Of a stretch of 24,470 nucleotides of DNA, positions 1 through 8,421 are shown in pieces; position 1 is the first letter of the stretch; each line of letters starts with the position of its first letter. Position numbers and translations under genes: made by a program. The notes under the pieces are model-generated. The model was not told where the DNA came from and ran no database searches. It saw only the letters and a list, made by a program, of their open reading frames with translations. This DNA is from CAYSAA01 sp964428905 (GTDB taxonomy: Bacteria; Atribacterota; Phoenicimicrobiia; Phoenicimicrobiales; Stramentimicrobiaceae): positions 1-24,470 of the forward strand of contig CAYSAA010000208.1 in NCBI GenBank assembly GCA_964428905.1. Direction: 5' to 3'.

Positions 1-1557
1 TTCGAAAACATATTAACAAGACATGAGCAAGGAGCTATTCATGCCGCTGACGGGTATGCCAGGGCAACGGGTGAGGTAGGAGTGTGTATAGCAACATCAG
101 GTCCGGGAGCAACAAATCTGGTTACCGGCCTGGCAAATGCCTACCTGGATTCAGTCCCACTGGTTGCGTTCACCGGACAGGTGCCAACCTTCATGGTAGG
201 AAACGATGCCTTTCAGGAAGTTGATATTACCGGAATTACACTTCCCATTACTAAAAATAACTATATTGCCAGAAGAGTAGAAGATCTGGCATCGATTATC
301 AAGGAAGCTTTTTATATCGCACGTAGTGGAAGGCCGGGACCTGTATTAATTGATTTACCCAAGGATGTTCAACAAGCCAGATCTCATTTTAAATATCCGG
401 ATAAGGTATCTAGAAAAGGCTATAAGCCTTCTTATAAAGGACATGTCAGACAGATTAAAGCGGCAGCAAAAAAAATCATGGCAGCCGAGAAGCCTGTAAT
501 TATTGCCGGTGGTGGAATTATTAATGCCAATGCCTCAGAAGAATTACAGAAAGTGGCTCTCAAGACAAATATTCCTGTTGTTAATACTTTTATGGGTCTT
601 GGCAGCTTTCCGAAGAACCACCCGCTTTCTCTGGGAATGTTGGGAATGTATGGACAGTATGCAGCTAATCAGACAATCAGTAGTGCTGATCTTATTATTG
701 CATTGGGCACACGGTTTGATGATCGGATTACCGGAAATTTAAAGCAATTTTGTCCCCATGCCGAATTGATTCATATTGATATTGACCCTGCCGAAATAGG
801 GAAAAATGTTGCAGTTAACATACCCATTGTAGGAGACCTGAAATATATACTGCATCAGCTAAACGATTACCTTGATGAGAGAAAAAATTCGTCATGGCTG
901 GCAGAAATTAAGAAAATAAGAGAAAAGATTGCACCACAGTTAGAAGAAAAAAAAGGGGAACTGAGACCAAAATATATAATTAAGTGTATTAATGAATTTT
1001 TTAAGGGAGAGGCTATTATTGTGACTGATGTTGGTCAGCATCAGATGTGGGCAGCAAATTATTGTCAATTTATGCATCCGCGTACTTTTGTTTCCTCAGG
1101 TGGTCTGGGTACCATGGGATATGGTCTGCCTGCGGCAATCGGTGCAAAATTTGGGTGTCCCAAAAAGCCGGTAGTTTGTATATCAGGTGATGGAAGCTTT
1201 CAGATGAACATCCAGGAGCTGGCTACGGCAATTTATAACCGTCTACCGATCATTGTAGTGTTAATGAACAATGGATACCTAGGCATGGTGAGGCAATTGC
1301 AGGAATTATTTTGTGATCGACGTTATGTTTCGACCTCTCTTGCAGGGAGTCCAGATTTTATAAAAATTGTTGAGGGTTATGGTGGGATCGGATTCAGGGT
1401 GGATAAGAAGGAAGAGTTTTATCCAACTTTAGAAAAATCCTTTCAGATGAATAGATTTGTACTTATTGACTGTCAAATACCACAGGAAGAGAATACTTTT
1501 CCGATGGTTCAACCTGGTTCCTCAATCAATCAAATGATGGGAGTTAATCAATCATGA
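1..1557 (+). CDS. ilvB: acetolactate synthase large subunit, 5'-partial
   Basis: Catalytic subunit of the ThDP- and FAD-dependent enzyme that joins two pyruvates, or pyruvate and 2-oxobutyrate, at the first common step of valine, leucine and isoleucine synthesis. The frame is open from base 1, so the true start lies outside; by family comparison about 40-45 residues are missing. The window-encoded part is 518 residues. It begins just before RHEQGA (residues 7-12), whose Glu is the conserved ThDP-activating residue. The central FAD/Rossmann-like domain is present, and the C-terminal ThDP motif is visible as GDGSFQ near residue 396 followed by the NN of MNNGYLGM. It overlaps ilvN by four bases (ATGA), so the two are probably translationally coupled. 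An internal GTG at 82 is not a plausible start because conserved sequence precedes it. Identification is secure. Confidence 0.96.
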   Translation, partial: FENILTRHEQGAIHAADGYARATGEVGVCIATSGPGATNLVTGLANAYLDSVPLVAFTGQVPTFMVGNDAFQEVDITGITLPITKNNYIARRVEDLASIIKEAFYIARSGRPGPVLIDLPKDVQQARSHFKYPDKVSRKGYKPSYKGHVRQIKAAAKKIMAAEKPVIIAGGGIINANASEELQKVALKTNIPVVNTFMGLGSFPKNHPLSLGMLGMYGQYAANQTISSADLIIALGTRFDDRITGNLKQFCPHAELIHIDIDPAEIGKNVAVNIPIVGDLKYILHQLNDYLDERKNSSWLAEIKKIREKIAPQLEEKKGELRPKYIIKCINEFFKGEAIIVTDVGQHQMWAANYCQFMHPRTFVSSGGLGTMGYGLPAAIGAKFGCPKKPVVCISGDGSFQMNIQELATAIYNRLPIIVVLMNNGYLGMVRQLQELFCDRRYVSTSLAGSPDFIKIVEGYGGIGFRVDKKEEFYPTLEKSFQMNRFVLIDCQIPQEENTFPMVQPGSSINQMMGVNQS

Positions 1558-2063
1558 AACATACCATTGCGATTTTAGTAGAAGATCTGCCGGGGGTCAT
1601 GGCCCGTGTCGCGGGTTTGTTTACCAGAAGAGGATTTAATATTGAAAGCATTGCAGTAGGCCATTCTGAAACAACAGGGGTTTCCCGAATGACCATTATT
1701 ACCAGCGGTGATGAAAAGGTATTAGAACAGGTGACCAAACAATTAAATAAGTTAATCGATGTCATACGTGTCCGTGATATTTCTCCTCAAAATGTCATTG
1801 AAAGAGAGTTGGTACTGGTAAAAGTTCATACAGACTCCTTATCAGTGAGGGCAGAGATTATACAATTAGTAGAAATTTTTAAAGCCAAAGCTGTATATGT
1901 GGAACGCAATACCGTGACTATTGAGTTATCCGGAGACGAGGAAAAAGTTAGCGGATTCATTAAACTCTTAGAACCTTTTGGCATCATAGAAATTGTCCGT
2001 ACCGGGAGGATTGCGATAGCCAAAAGTAAAGTAAATGGAGATACTACTCAGGGAAAAAAGTAA
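1554..2063 (+). CDS. ilvN: acetolactate synthase small (regulatory) subunit
   Basis: Regulatory partner of IlvB that raises its activity and carries valine feedback control. The 169-residue length is usual for the family. Residues 1-75 form an ACT domain with the typical opening (HTIAILVEDLPGVMARVAGL) and the RRGFNIESIAVG segment that lines the effector site. Residues 80-160 match the conserved C-terminal domain (RELVLVKV, then GRIAIAK at the end). The ATG overlaps the ilvB stop as ATGA, so expression is coupled to the catalytic subunit. A 58-base gap separates it from leuA. ilvC, which often follows ilvN, is not here. Confidence 0.96.
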   Translation: MKHTIAILVEDLPGVMARVAGLFTRRGFNIESIAVGHSETTGVSRMTIITSGDEKVLEQVTKQLNKLIDVIRVRDISPQNVIERELVLVKVHTDSLSVRAEIIQLVEIFKAKAVYVERNTVTIELSGDEEKVSGFIKLLEPFGIIEIVRTGRIAIAKSKVNGDTTQGKK

Positions 2064-2121
2064 ATTGATAACGTATTTGTGTAATGATGAATGAATCATT
2101 TATCAGAAAAGGAGGAAAAAA

Positions 2122-3666
2122 ATGAGTGAAAAAATATTGATTTTTGATACGACCTTGCGAGACGGAGAACAATGCCCTGGGGCTTCTCTCAATACGCATG
2201 AGAAATTAGAGATTGCCAGGTACCTGGAAAAGTTGAGAGTAGATGTAATTGAAGCCGGTTTCCCTATATCTTCTCCCGGAGATTTTGAAGGCGTGCAGGT
2301 GATTGCCAAAAATATTAAGAATTCTACCATTGCCGGTTTATGCAGAGCAGTTGAACAAGACATAAAATGTGCCTGGGATGCCATCAAATCAGCGCAAAAA
2401 CCCAGGATTCATACTTTTATTGCTACCTCACCAATCCATATGAGGCTTAAACTGGAGAAAACACCTCAGGAGGTTCTCGAACAGGCTGTCTCGGCAGTGA
2501 AACTAGCAAAAAGTTATTGCCCTGAGGTGGAATTTTCCGCAGAAGATGCCAGTCGCAGCGAACCTGAATTTTTGTACAGGGTTTTTGAAGAAGTTATCAA
2601 GGCAGGTGCAACCATTGTTAATGTACCGGATACGGTTGGTTATTCTCAGCCGGACGAATTCGGTCAACTCATCAAGGGCATTAAGGAAAATGTTTCCAAT
2701 ATTAGACAGGCAATGATCAGCGTACATTGTCATAATGATTTGGGTATGGCGGTGGCAAATTCACTGGAATCATTAAAGTATGGTGTACGACAAATTGAAT
2801 GTACCATCAATGGTATTGGAGAAAGAGCAGGGAATGCCTCTCTGGAAGAAATTGTCATGGCCTTACATACCAGGAAAGATTTTTATCAAAAGTCAACTAC
2901 TATTGATACCCAGTATATCTATCCTACCAGCAAACTGGTGAGTCGTCTAACCGGATTTATTGTTCAACCTAATAAAGCAATTGTAGGGAAAAATGCCTTT
3001 GCTCATGAAGCTGGAATTCATCAGGCTGGTATCTTAAAGGATGCCTCTACTTATGAAATTATGAAGCCACAAACCATTGGCCTGGAAAGCAATCAATTGG
3101 TATTAGGTAAACATTCAGGTCGCAATGCCTTTAAAAGCCGTTTGGCAGAATTGGGATACGGCTTAGACAGAGAAAAACTGAATAAATCTTTTGAGCAATT
3201 TAAACAACTAGCCGATAAAAAAAAGGAGATTTTTTCGGAAGACCTCATTGCCCTCATGTCTGAAATATTAGTTGAAGATATGACTGATATTTATGAATTG
3301 AAATATTTTCATGTAAATACCGGAAACAGTATTTTGCCAACCGCAACGATAAGTTTGTTTAGAGAAGGGAAACTATATGAAGATGCAGCCTGTGGGGACG
3401 GACCGGTGGATGCTCTTTTCAAAGCCATAGATCGTATTACCGGAGCGAAAGTCAAATTATCTGATTATAATATCAGAGCACTAACCAGGGGGAAGGATGC
3501 TCAGGGTGAAGCGATTGTGGAGATCAAAGATAATGGACATTTTTACATTGGAAAGAGTGTTAGCACTGACACTTTGGAAGCAAGTGTAAAGGCCTATCTG
3601 AAGGCAGTTAATAAAATGTTAACACAGCTTAGCAAAAATTCAGATTTAAAAAAGAACATAGATTAA
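2122..3666 (+). CDS. leuA: 2-isopropylmalate synthase
   Basis: Condenses acetyl-CoA with 2-oxoisovalerate, the committed step of leucine synthesis. The 514 residues match the long bacterial form. The catalytic TIM barrel covers about 1-290: TTLRDGEQ (Arg13, Asp14), the HTFIATSPIHM strand, EFSAEDASRS (residues 137-146, typical of isopropylmalate synthases), and the metal ligands His202 and His204 in VHCHNDLG, with Asn238 in GERAGNAS. The C-terminal LeuA dimer/allosteric domain covers about 370-505 and includes the conserved GDGPVDALF segment, so leucine feedback is likely. The start is set by a strong GGAGG at 2111-2115, six bases before the ATG. It is paralogous to the next gene but keeps the isopropylmalate-type pocket, so the two are not redundant copies. 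Confidence 0.95.
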   Translation: MSEKILIFDTTLRDGEQCPGASLNTHEKLEIARYLEKLRVDVIEAGFPISSPGDFEGVQVIAKNIKNSTIAGLCRAVEQDIKCAWDAIKSAQKPRIHTFIATSPIHMRLKLEKTPQEVLEQAVSAVKLAKSYCPEVEFSAEDASRSEPEFLYRVFEEVIKAGATIVNVPDTVGYSQPDEFGQLIKGIKENVSNIRQAMISVHCHNDLGMAVANSLESLKYGVRQIECTINGIGERAGNASLEEIVMALHTRKDFYQKSTTIDTQYIYPTSKLVSRLTGFIVQPNKAIVGKNAFAHEAGIHQAGILKDASTYEIMKPQTIGLESNQLVLGKHSGRNAFKSRLAELGYGLDREKLNKSFEQFKQLADKKKEIFSEDLIALMSEILVEDMTDIYELKYFHVNTGNSILPTATISLFREGKLYEDAACGDGPVDALFKAIDRITGAKVKLSDYNIRALTRGKDAQGEAIVEIKDNGHFYIGKSVSTDTLEASVKAYLKAVNKMLTQLSKNSDLKKNID

Positions 3667-3722
3667 GTTTGCCATAGATTTATCTAATACACATCTTCAG
3701 GATTTTGGAAAGGATGAAGACA

Positions 3723-5285
3723 ATGTCTATGAATTTAGAAATAATGGATACGACTTTAAGAGATGGAGAACAGATGAAAAATGTTAGCTATTCTCCTGAT
3801 GAGAAATTGACTCTTGCTAAAATGCTATTGGATGAAATAAAAGTAGACAGAATTGAGATTGCCAGTGCTAAAGTAAGTACAGGTGAAAAAGAAGCCGTTC
3901 GAAAAATAATTGATTGGGCTAATCAATACCGATATACTCAGAGAGTTGAAATATTGGGTTTCGTAGATATTATAGAATCAGTAGATTGGATTTTTAATTT
4001 AGGCGGAAAGGTAATGAATATTCTGGCCAAAGGCTCAATCAATCATTTAACTAATCAACTCAAAAAAACAAAAGAGCAACATGTCAAAGAAATTAAGGAA
4101 ACAATATCATACGCAAGAGAGAAAGGAATTACTTGCAATCTATGGCTGGAAGATTGGTCTAATGGCATGCTTCATTCTCCCGATTATGTTTATTATTTGA
4201 TTGATAATCTTGGTGAGGAAAGCATAGTAAGATTTATGTTGCCCGATACACTTGGAATTTTGTATCCAACACAGGTATATCATTTTTTGAGAAAAATTAT
4301 CACAAAATATCCTAAACTGCATTTTGATTTTCATGCTCACAATGATTATGGATTGGCTACTGCCAATACAATATCAGCAGTGGAAGTAGGGATTATGGGT
4401 GTTCATTGTACGATTAACGGAATGGGAGAAAGAGCCGGGAATGCACCTCTGGAAGAAGTTGTTGTAGCACTAAAAGATTTTCTCAATATTGATACAGCTA
4501 TTGAAGAAAAAAGTTTATATCATTTAAGTAAGACTGTCGAGGCTTTTTCTACTTATCGTATTGCTGCAAATAAGCCAATCTGCGGAGAAAATGTCTTTAC
4601 CCAAACTGCAGGAATTCATGCAGATGGAGATAGAAAAGGTAATCTATATGCCAGCAGGCTTTTACCGGAAAGATTTAATAGGAAAAGACAGTATTCTTTG
4701 GGCAAGTTAAGTGGAAAATCAAATTTGGATTTTAATTTAGAAGAGATAGGCATTGAACTTTCCAAAGAACAAAAAAAGAATATCCTGGAGAGGGTTATTG
4801 AATTGAGTGATAAAAAGAAAACAATCACTACCTCTGATTTGCCTTATATTATATCTGATGTTTTGGAAACTCCTGAAGAAAATACTTTTAAATTAAAGGC
4901 ATACAATATTTTAACAAGTCACTCAACAAAACCTGTTGCGGTAATTCATTTGCTTTATAAGGATAAAAAAAATGGCAATGCAATAGAATTGGAAGAAAGT
5001 GCACAGGGCGATGGTGGTTATGATGCTTTCATGAATGCCATAAGAAAAATATTTCAGAAAATTGGCCTTAATTTACCAATGCTTATTGACTATAGGGTTA
5101 CCATTCCTCCGGGAGGTAAGACAGATGCATTGGTACAATGTGCTATTACATGGGAAATAGAGAACAAGCAAAACATAATTACCAAGGGAGTTAATCCTGA
5201 TCAGGTCTTAGCTGCTATTGAGGCAACCGAGAAGATGATGAATATAATTGCTTTAATGAAAAAATCTAACAAAATAGAAAATTAA
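3723..5285 (+). CDS. cimA: (R)-citramalate synthase, Leptospira type
   Basis: Probably condenses pyruvate with acetyl-CoA to (R)-citramalate, giving 2-oxobutyrate for isoleucine without threonine deaminase. From recall, the 520 residues resemble Leptospira interrogans CimA along their length: TLRDGEQ (Arg13, Asp14), VDRIEIASAKVS, ILGFVD, LEDWSNG (142-148), DFHAHNDYG (His204, His206), GERAGNAP, FTQTAGIHADGD (His299), and the C-terminal regulatory domain with GDGGYDAFMNA and TIPPGGKTDA. With an offset of three, the Leptospira pyruvate-pocket residues Leu81, Leu104 and Thr179 correspond to Leu78, Leu101 and Thr176, but Tyr144 is Trp141 here. Start chosen at ATG 3723 because AAGGA at 3710-3714 lies eight bases upstream; TTG 3705 and ATG 3714 are less likely. 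Bacteroidetes carry similar proteins annotated LeuA2. Function is inferred from homology and context. Confidence 0.87.
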   Translation: MSMNLEIMDTTLRDGEQMKNVSYSPDEKLTLAKMLLDEIKVDRIEIASAKVSTGEKEAVRKIIDWANQYRYTQRVEILGFVDIIESVDWIFNLGGKVMNILAKGSINHLTNQLKKTKEQHVKEIKETISYAREKGITCNLWLEDWSNGMLHSPDYVYYLIDNLGEESIVRFMLPDTLGILYPTQVYHFLRKIITKYPKLHFDFHAHNDYGLATANTISAVEVGIMGVHCTINGMGERAGNAPLEEVVVALKDFLNIDTAIEEKSLYHLSKTVEAFSTYRIAANKPICGENVFTQTAGIHADGDRKGNLYASRLLPERFNRKRQYSLGKLSGKSNLDFNLEEIGIELSKEQKKNILERVIELSDKKKTITTSDLPYIISDVLETPEENTFKLKAYNILTSHSTKPVAVIHLLYKDKKNGNAIELEESAQGDGGYDAFMNAIRKIFQKIGLNLPMLIDYRVTIPPGGKTDALVQCAITWEIENKQNIITKGVNPDQVLAAIEATEKMMNIIALMKKSNKIEN

Positions 5286-5354
5286 TTAATATAAAAAATG
5301 ATAATCTAATCATAAAACTAATCAATAATTTATGGAAGATAGTTGGAGGGAATT

Positions 5355-6617
5355 ATGGGAAAAACTATTGCTGAAAAAATACTTCAATCTCATTGTGACA
5401 AGGAAAATATTAAAGGAGGAGATTTTATTAAGGCAAAGGTAGATTTTGCCTTTGCCAATGATATCACCGGACCCCTATCTATTGAGGTTTTCAATAAAAT
5501 AGATGTTAAGGAAGTATTTAATCGGGACAAAATTACTTTCATTCCGGATCATTTTACACCGAACAAGGATATTAAGTCTGCTGAACAGGCAAAAATTATA
5601 AGGGAATTTTCCCAAAATCAAATGCTTACCAACTACTTTGAAATAGGTCAAGGTGGAATTGAACATGCACTCTTACCGGAAAAAGGTCTTATATTACCTG
5701 GACAGTTAATAGTTGGAGCTGATTCTCATACTCCGACTTCGGGAGCATTGGGTGCTTTAGCCATTGGTGTAGGCAGTACCGATTTGGGTGTTGTGCTAGC
5801 TATGGGAGAAATATGGCTAAAGGTACCGGAAACTATTAAATTTATTTATAATGGAAAATTAAATAAATGGATTGGAGGAAAAGACCTTATTCTTTATACA
5901 ATTTCACAAATTGGAGTAAATGGTGCCAATTACAGGGTTATGGAATTTAGCGGAGAAGTTATCAGTCATCTCTCCATGGATAGCCGATTTACTATCTGTA
6001 ATATGGCTATAGAAGCGGGTGCAAAAAGCGGAATCATTGAGGCAGATGATATTGCGTTAAATTATTTGAAAGAGCGAATAAAGGACAGATTTCAAGTAGT
6101 TAACAGTGATCCGGATGCGGAATATGAGCAAATAATAGAATATAATGTAGCTGATATAGAACCACAAGTAGCTTTTCCTCATTTACCGGGTAACGGAAAG
6201 CCGATTAGTGAAGTAGGGGAAATTCGAATTGATCAAGCAGTTATAGGTTCCTGTACCAATGGACGTATTGAAGACCTGAGGATAGCTGCAGATATATTAA
6301 AAAATAACAGGATTGATTCAAAGGTAAGATTGATAATTTTACCCGCAACGCAACAAATCTATTTACAGGCGATGGAAGAAGGGTTATTAAAAATATTTAT
6401 TGAAGCAGGAGCGGTTATCAGTCCTCCTACCTGTGGTCCCTGCCTGGGAGGACATATGGGAGTCCTGGCAAAAGATGAAAAGGCTATATCGACTACAAAT
6501 CGTAATTTTGTTGGCCGTATGGGTCACCCTGAAAGTGAAGTCTATCTGTCCGGTCCTGCAGTGGCGGCAGCTTCAGCAATAACCGGAAAAATATCCAGCC
6601 CCGAGGAGGTAATGTAA
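5355..6617 (+). CDS. leuC: 3-isopropylmalate dehydratase large subunit (may also act on citramalate)
   Basis: Aconitase-family [4Fe-4S] subunit that, with LeuD, isomerises 2-isopropylmalate to 3-isopropylmalate. Next to cimA it likely also converts citramalate to 3-methylmalate. The 420 residues match the shorter archaeal/clostridial LeuC class rather than the roughly 465-residue E. coli type. The cluster ligands are Cys300 (GSCTNGR) and Cys360/Cys363 (PTCGPCLGG). GADSHTPTSGALGALAIGVG at about 121-140 is the family signature. ATG 5355 is preferred over an in-frame TTG at 5343, because that TTG overlaps the GGAGGG ribosome binding site at 5345-5350. Its stop lies two bases before leuD. Confidence 0.94.
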   Translation: MGKTIAEKILQSHCDKENIKGGDFIKAKVDFAFANDITGPLSIEVFNKIDVKEVFNRDKITFIPDHFTPNKDIKSAEQAKIIREFSQNQMLTNYFEIGQGGIEHALLPEKGLILPGQLIVGADSHTPTSGALGALAIGVGSTDLGVVLAMGEIWLKVPETIKFIYNGKLNKWIGGKDLILYTISQIGVNGANYRVMEFSGEVISHLSMDSRFTICNMAIEAGAKSGIIEADDIALNYLKERIKDRFQVVNSDPDAEYEQIIEYNVADIEPQVAFPHLPGNGKPISEVGEIRIDQAVIGSCTNGRIEDLRIAADILKNNRIDSKVRLIILPATQQIYLQAMEEGLLKIFIEAGAVISPPTCGPCLGGHMGVLAKDEKAISTTNRNFVGRMGHPESEVYLSGPAVAAASAITGKISSPEEVM

Positions 6618-6619
6618 CA

Positions 6620-7126
6620 ATGATTTTAAAGGGTCATGTATGGAAGTTTGGAGATCATATTGATACCGATGTCATTATACCAGCCAGATACTTGAATATG
6701 TCAAACCCTGAAGAATTGGCATCTCATTGTATGGAAGATTATGACAAAGATTTTATAAAAAATATTAAAAAAGGTGATATTGTATTAGCAGGAGAAAATT
6801 TTGGTTGTGGCAGTTCCAGAGAACATGCTCCCATAGCTATTAAAGAAGCGGGTATTTCTTGTGTTATTGCCAAATCTTTTGCCCGTATTTTCTTTCGAAA
6901 TGCTATAAATATTGGCTTGCCTATATTTGAGTCCGTTGACCTATTCGGGCAAACAAAACAAGGGGATATATTGGAAATAGATACTGACAAAGGAATAATA
7001 AAAAATTTAAGTAATCACAAAGAATATCACATTAATCCTTTACCTGATTTTATTCAGGAAATAATTTCAGCAGGAGGATTAGTTGAATACACCAAGAATG
7101 AAATAAAAAGGAGAAAACATAATTAA
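6620..7126 (+). CDS. leuD: 3-isopropylmalate dehydratase small subunit
   Basis: Swivel-domain partner of LeuC. The 168 residues fit the short archaeal/clostridial class. Visible signatures are FGDHIDTDVIIPARYL (10-25), GENFGCGSSREHAP and the FRNAINIGLP motif. The substrate-loop segment after ARYL reads NMSNP; this loop tunes side-chain specificity in the family, and its relaxed form would suit both isopropyl- and methyl-malate, though that is inference. A strong GAGGAGGT at 6603-6610 overlaps the 3' end of leuC. The stop is followed one base later by leuB, so leuCDB are tightly coupled. Confidence 0.94.
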   Translation: MILKGHVWKFGDHIDTDVIIPARYLNMSNPEELASHCMEDYDKDFIKNIKKGDIVLAGENFGCGSSREHAPIAIKEAGISCVIAKSFARIFFRNAINIGLPIFESVDLFGQTKQGDILEIDTDKGIIKNLSNHKEYHINPLPDFIQEIISAGGLVEYTKNEIKRRKHN

Positions 7127-7127
7127 G

Positions 7128-8255
7128 ATGTACAATATCGCTTTAATTCCCGGAGACGGAATAGGACCTGAAATCATTAAGGAAGGTAGAAAAGTTTTAG
7201 AATCAGCCTCTAAACAAAACGGGGTTGATATCAAATGGATTGAATATCCCTTTGGGGCCGAACATTATTTAAAGACAGGCGAGTTATTGCCTGATAGCGC
7301 TCTAAAGGAAATGGAAGATATGGATGCCATTTATTTAGGAGCGGTAGGAGACCCTAGGGTAAAACCAGGTATTTTGGAGAAAGAAATATTATTAAAGTTA
7401 AGATTCTATCTGGATCAATATATTAACCTTAGGCCGATAAAATTATTGAAAGGTGTCAATACCCCTTTGAAAGATAAAAGTCCGGAAGATATTCATTTCT
7501 ATGTTGTTAGGGAGAATACCGAAGACTTCTATGTAGGAGTAGGTGGAAGATTTAATGGGACAAAAGGTCAAGATCGTTTAGAAGTATTAAGAAAATTATA
7601 TAAAGCCAGTATTGAGGTTAATGTTGAATTAGAGAAAAAAGAAGAAATAGCCTACCAAGTTGGATTAATTAGTAAATCCGGGACTCAAAGAGTCATTAAA
7701 TATGCCTTTGAATTAGCTGCCAATAAAAAAATGAATAGGGTAACCTCTGTTGATAAAGCAAATGTATTAAGTAGTATTTACGGCTTATGGAGAGATAATT
7801 TTGAAGAAATTGCTCAGCAATACCCAGATATAGAAACTGAGTTTACTTTTGTAGACGCTATTACCATGTGGTTTGTGAGAAAACCAGAATGGTTTCAAGT
7901 TGTTGTGGCACCAAATATGTTCGGGGATATTATTACAGATTTAGGCGCTATGATTCAAGGTGGTTTAGGAGTTGCAGCTGGAGGAAATATTAACCCGGAA
8001 GGTGTATCGATGTTTGAACCCATACATGGTTCAGCTCCAAAATATAAAGGTAAATCGGTTGCCAATCCGATTGCCACAATATTGGCAGGGGCTATGATGA
8101 TGGACTGTTTAGGAGAAACGAAAATTGCTAAAGCTATTGAGAATGCAACAGAAGAAGTATTAAGTGAAGGAAGAATCAGTTCGCGAGATTTTGGCGGGAG
8201 TTCATCTACGGTTGAAGTTGGAGAAGCCATTATTAGTAAATTAAGAAAATTTTAA
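7128..8255 (+). CDS. leuB: 3-isopropylmalate/3-methylmalate dehydrogenase (isocitrate/isopropylmalate/tartrate dehydrogenase family)
   Basis: NAD-dependent beta-decarboxylating dehydrogenase. Its place after leuCD says it oxidises 3-isopropylmalate to the leucine 2-oxo acid precursor and probably 3-methylmalate to 2-oxobutyrate. The 375 residues contain the IPGDGIGPE N-terminus, LDQYINLRP, the catalytic-Tyr region RENTEDFYVGVGG, catalytic Lys in SVDKANVL, the metal-binding Asp in NMFGDIITDLGA, and the NAD-binding PIHGSAP. Classical LeuB proteins have RELTGG where this one has RENTED, and LDQYINLRP resembles tartrate/malate dehydrogenases, so specificity may be broad. AAGGAG at 7108-7113 is 14 bases from the ATG, longer than usual; close coupling to leuD may compensate. 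No clear terminator follows. Confidence 0.87.
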   Translation: MYNIALIPGDGIGPEIIKEGRKVLESASKQNGVDIKWIEYPFGAEHYLKTGELLPDSALKEMEDMDAIYLGAVGDPRVKPGILEKEILLKLRFYLDQYINLRPIKLLKGVNTPLKDKSPEDIHFYVVRENTEDFYVGVGGRFNGTKGQDRLEVLRKLYKASIEVNVELEKKEEIAYQVGLISKSGTQRVIKYAFELAANKKMNRVTSVDKANVLSSIYGLWRDNFEEIAQQYPDIETEFTFVDAITMWFVRKPEWFQVVVAPNMFGDIITDLGAMIQGGLGVAAGGNINPEGVSMFEPIHGSAPKYKGKSVANPIATILAGAMMMDCLGETKIAKAIENATEEVLSEGRISSRDFGGSSSTVEVGEAIISKLRKF

Positions 8256-8337
8256 TGAAGTAATTTTGGTTAATAAATTTTACTATGGTGATAAGCTATT
8301 TTATAAACTTAGTAGTGAATAAAAGGAATAAAGGATT

Positions 8338-8421
8338 ATGGACATTGAAGTGATATGTTATGACAGCTCAATCTTAGATCTAAAAAATAATACTGATAAA
8401 CAGGAACCCTGCATTTGTTAA
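8338..8421 (+). CDS. possible 27-residue ORF overlapping the DUF456 gene start
   Basis: A short frame begins at ATG 8338 after two AAGGA-like stretches and ends at TAA 8419-8421, seven bases into the next gene, which itself starts with TTG. The product is mostly polar and ends in CIC. Overlap with a weak TTG start would allow translational coupling. There is no family match I recognise, and a frame this short arises often by chance in AT-rich DNA, so it is listed only as a possibility. Confidence 0.15.
   Translation: MDIEVICYDSSILDLKNNTDKQEPCIC

Noticed and set aside
2066..2105. Attenuator-like inverted repeats (TGATAA/TTATCA and AATGAT/ATCATT) between ilvN and leuA
   Set aside because: The short AT-only stems overlap each other, have no T-run, and sit directly before the leuA ribosome site; chance is sufficient.
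3705..5285. Second leuA as a redundant isopropylmalate synthase or a homocitrate synthase
   Set aside because: Its residues follow the Leptospira citramalate synthase pattern (LEDWSNG, HADGD, PPGGKTDA) and differ from the EFSAEDASRS pocket of the adjacent LeuA.
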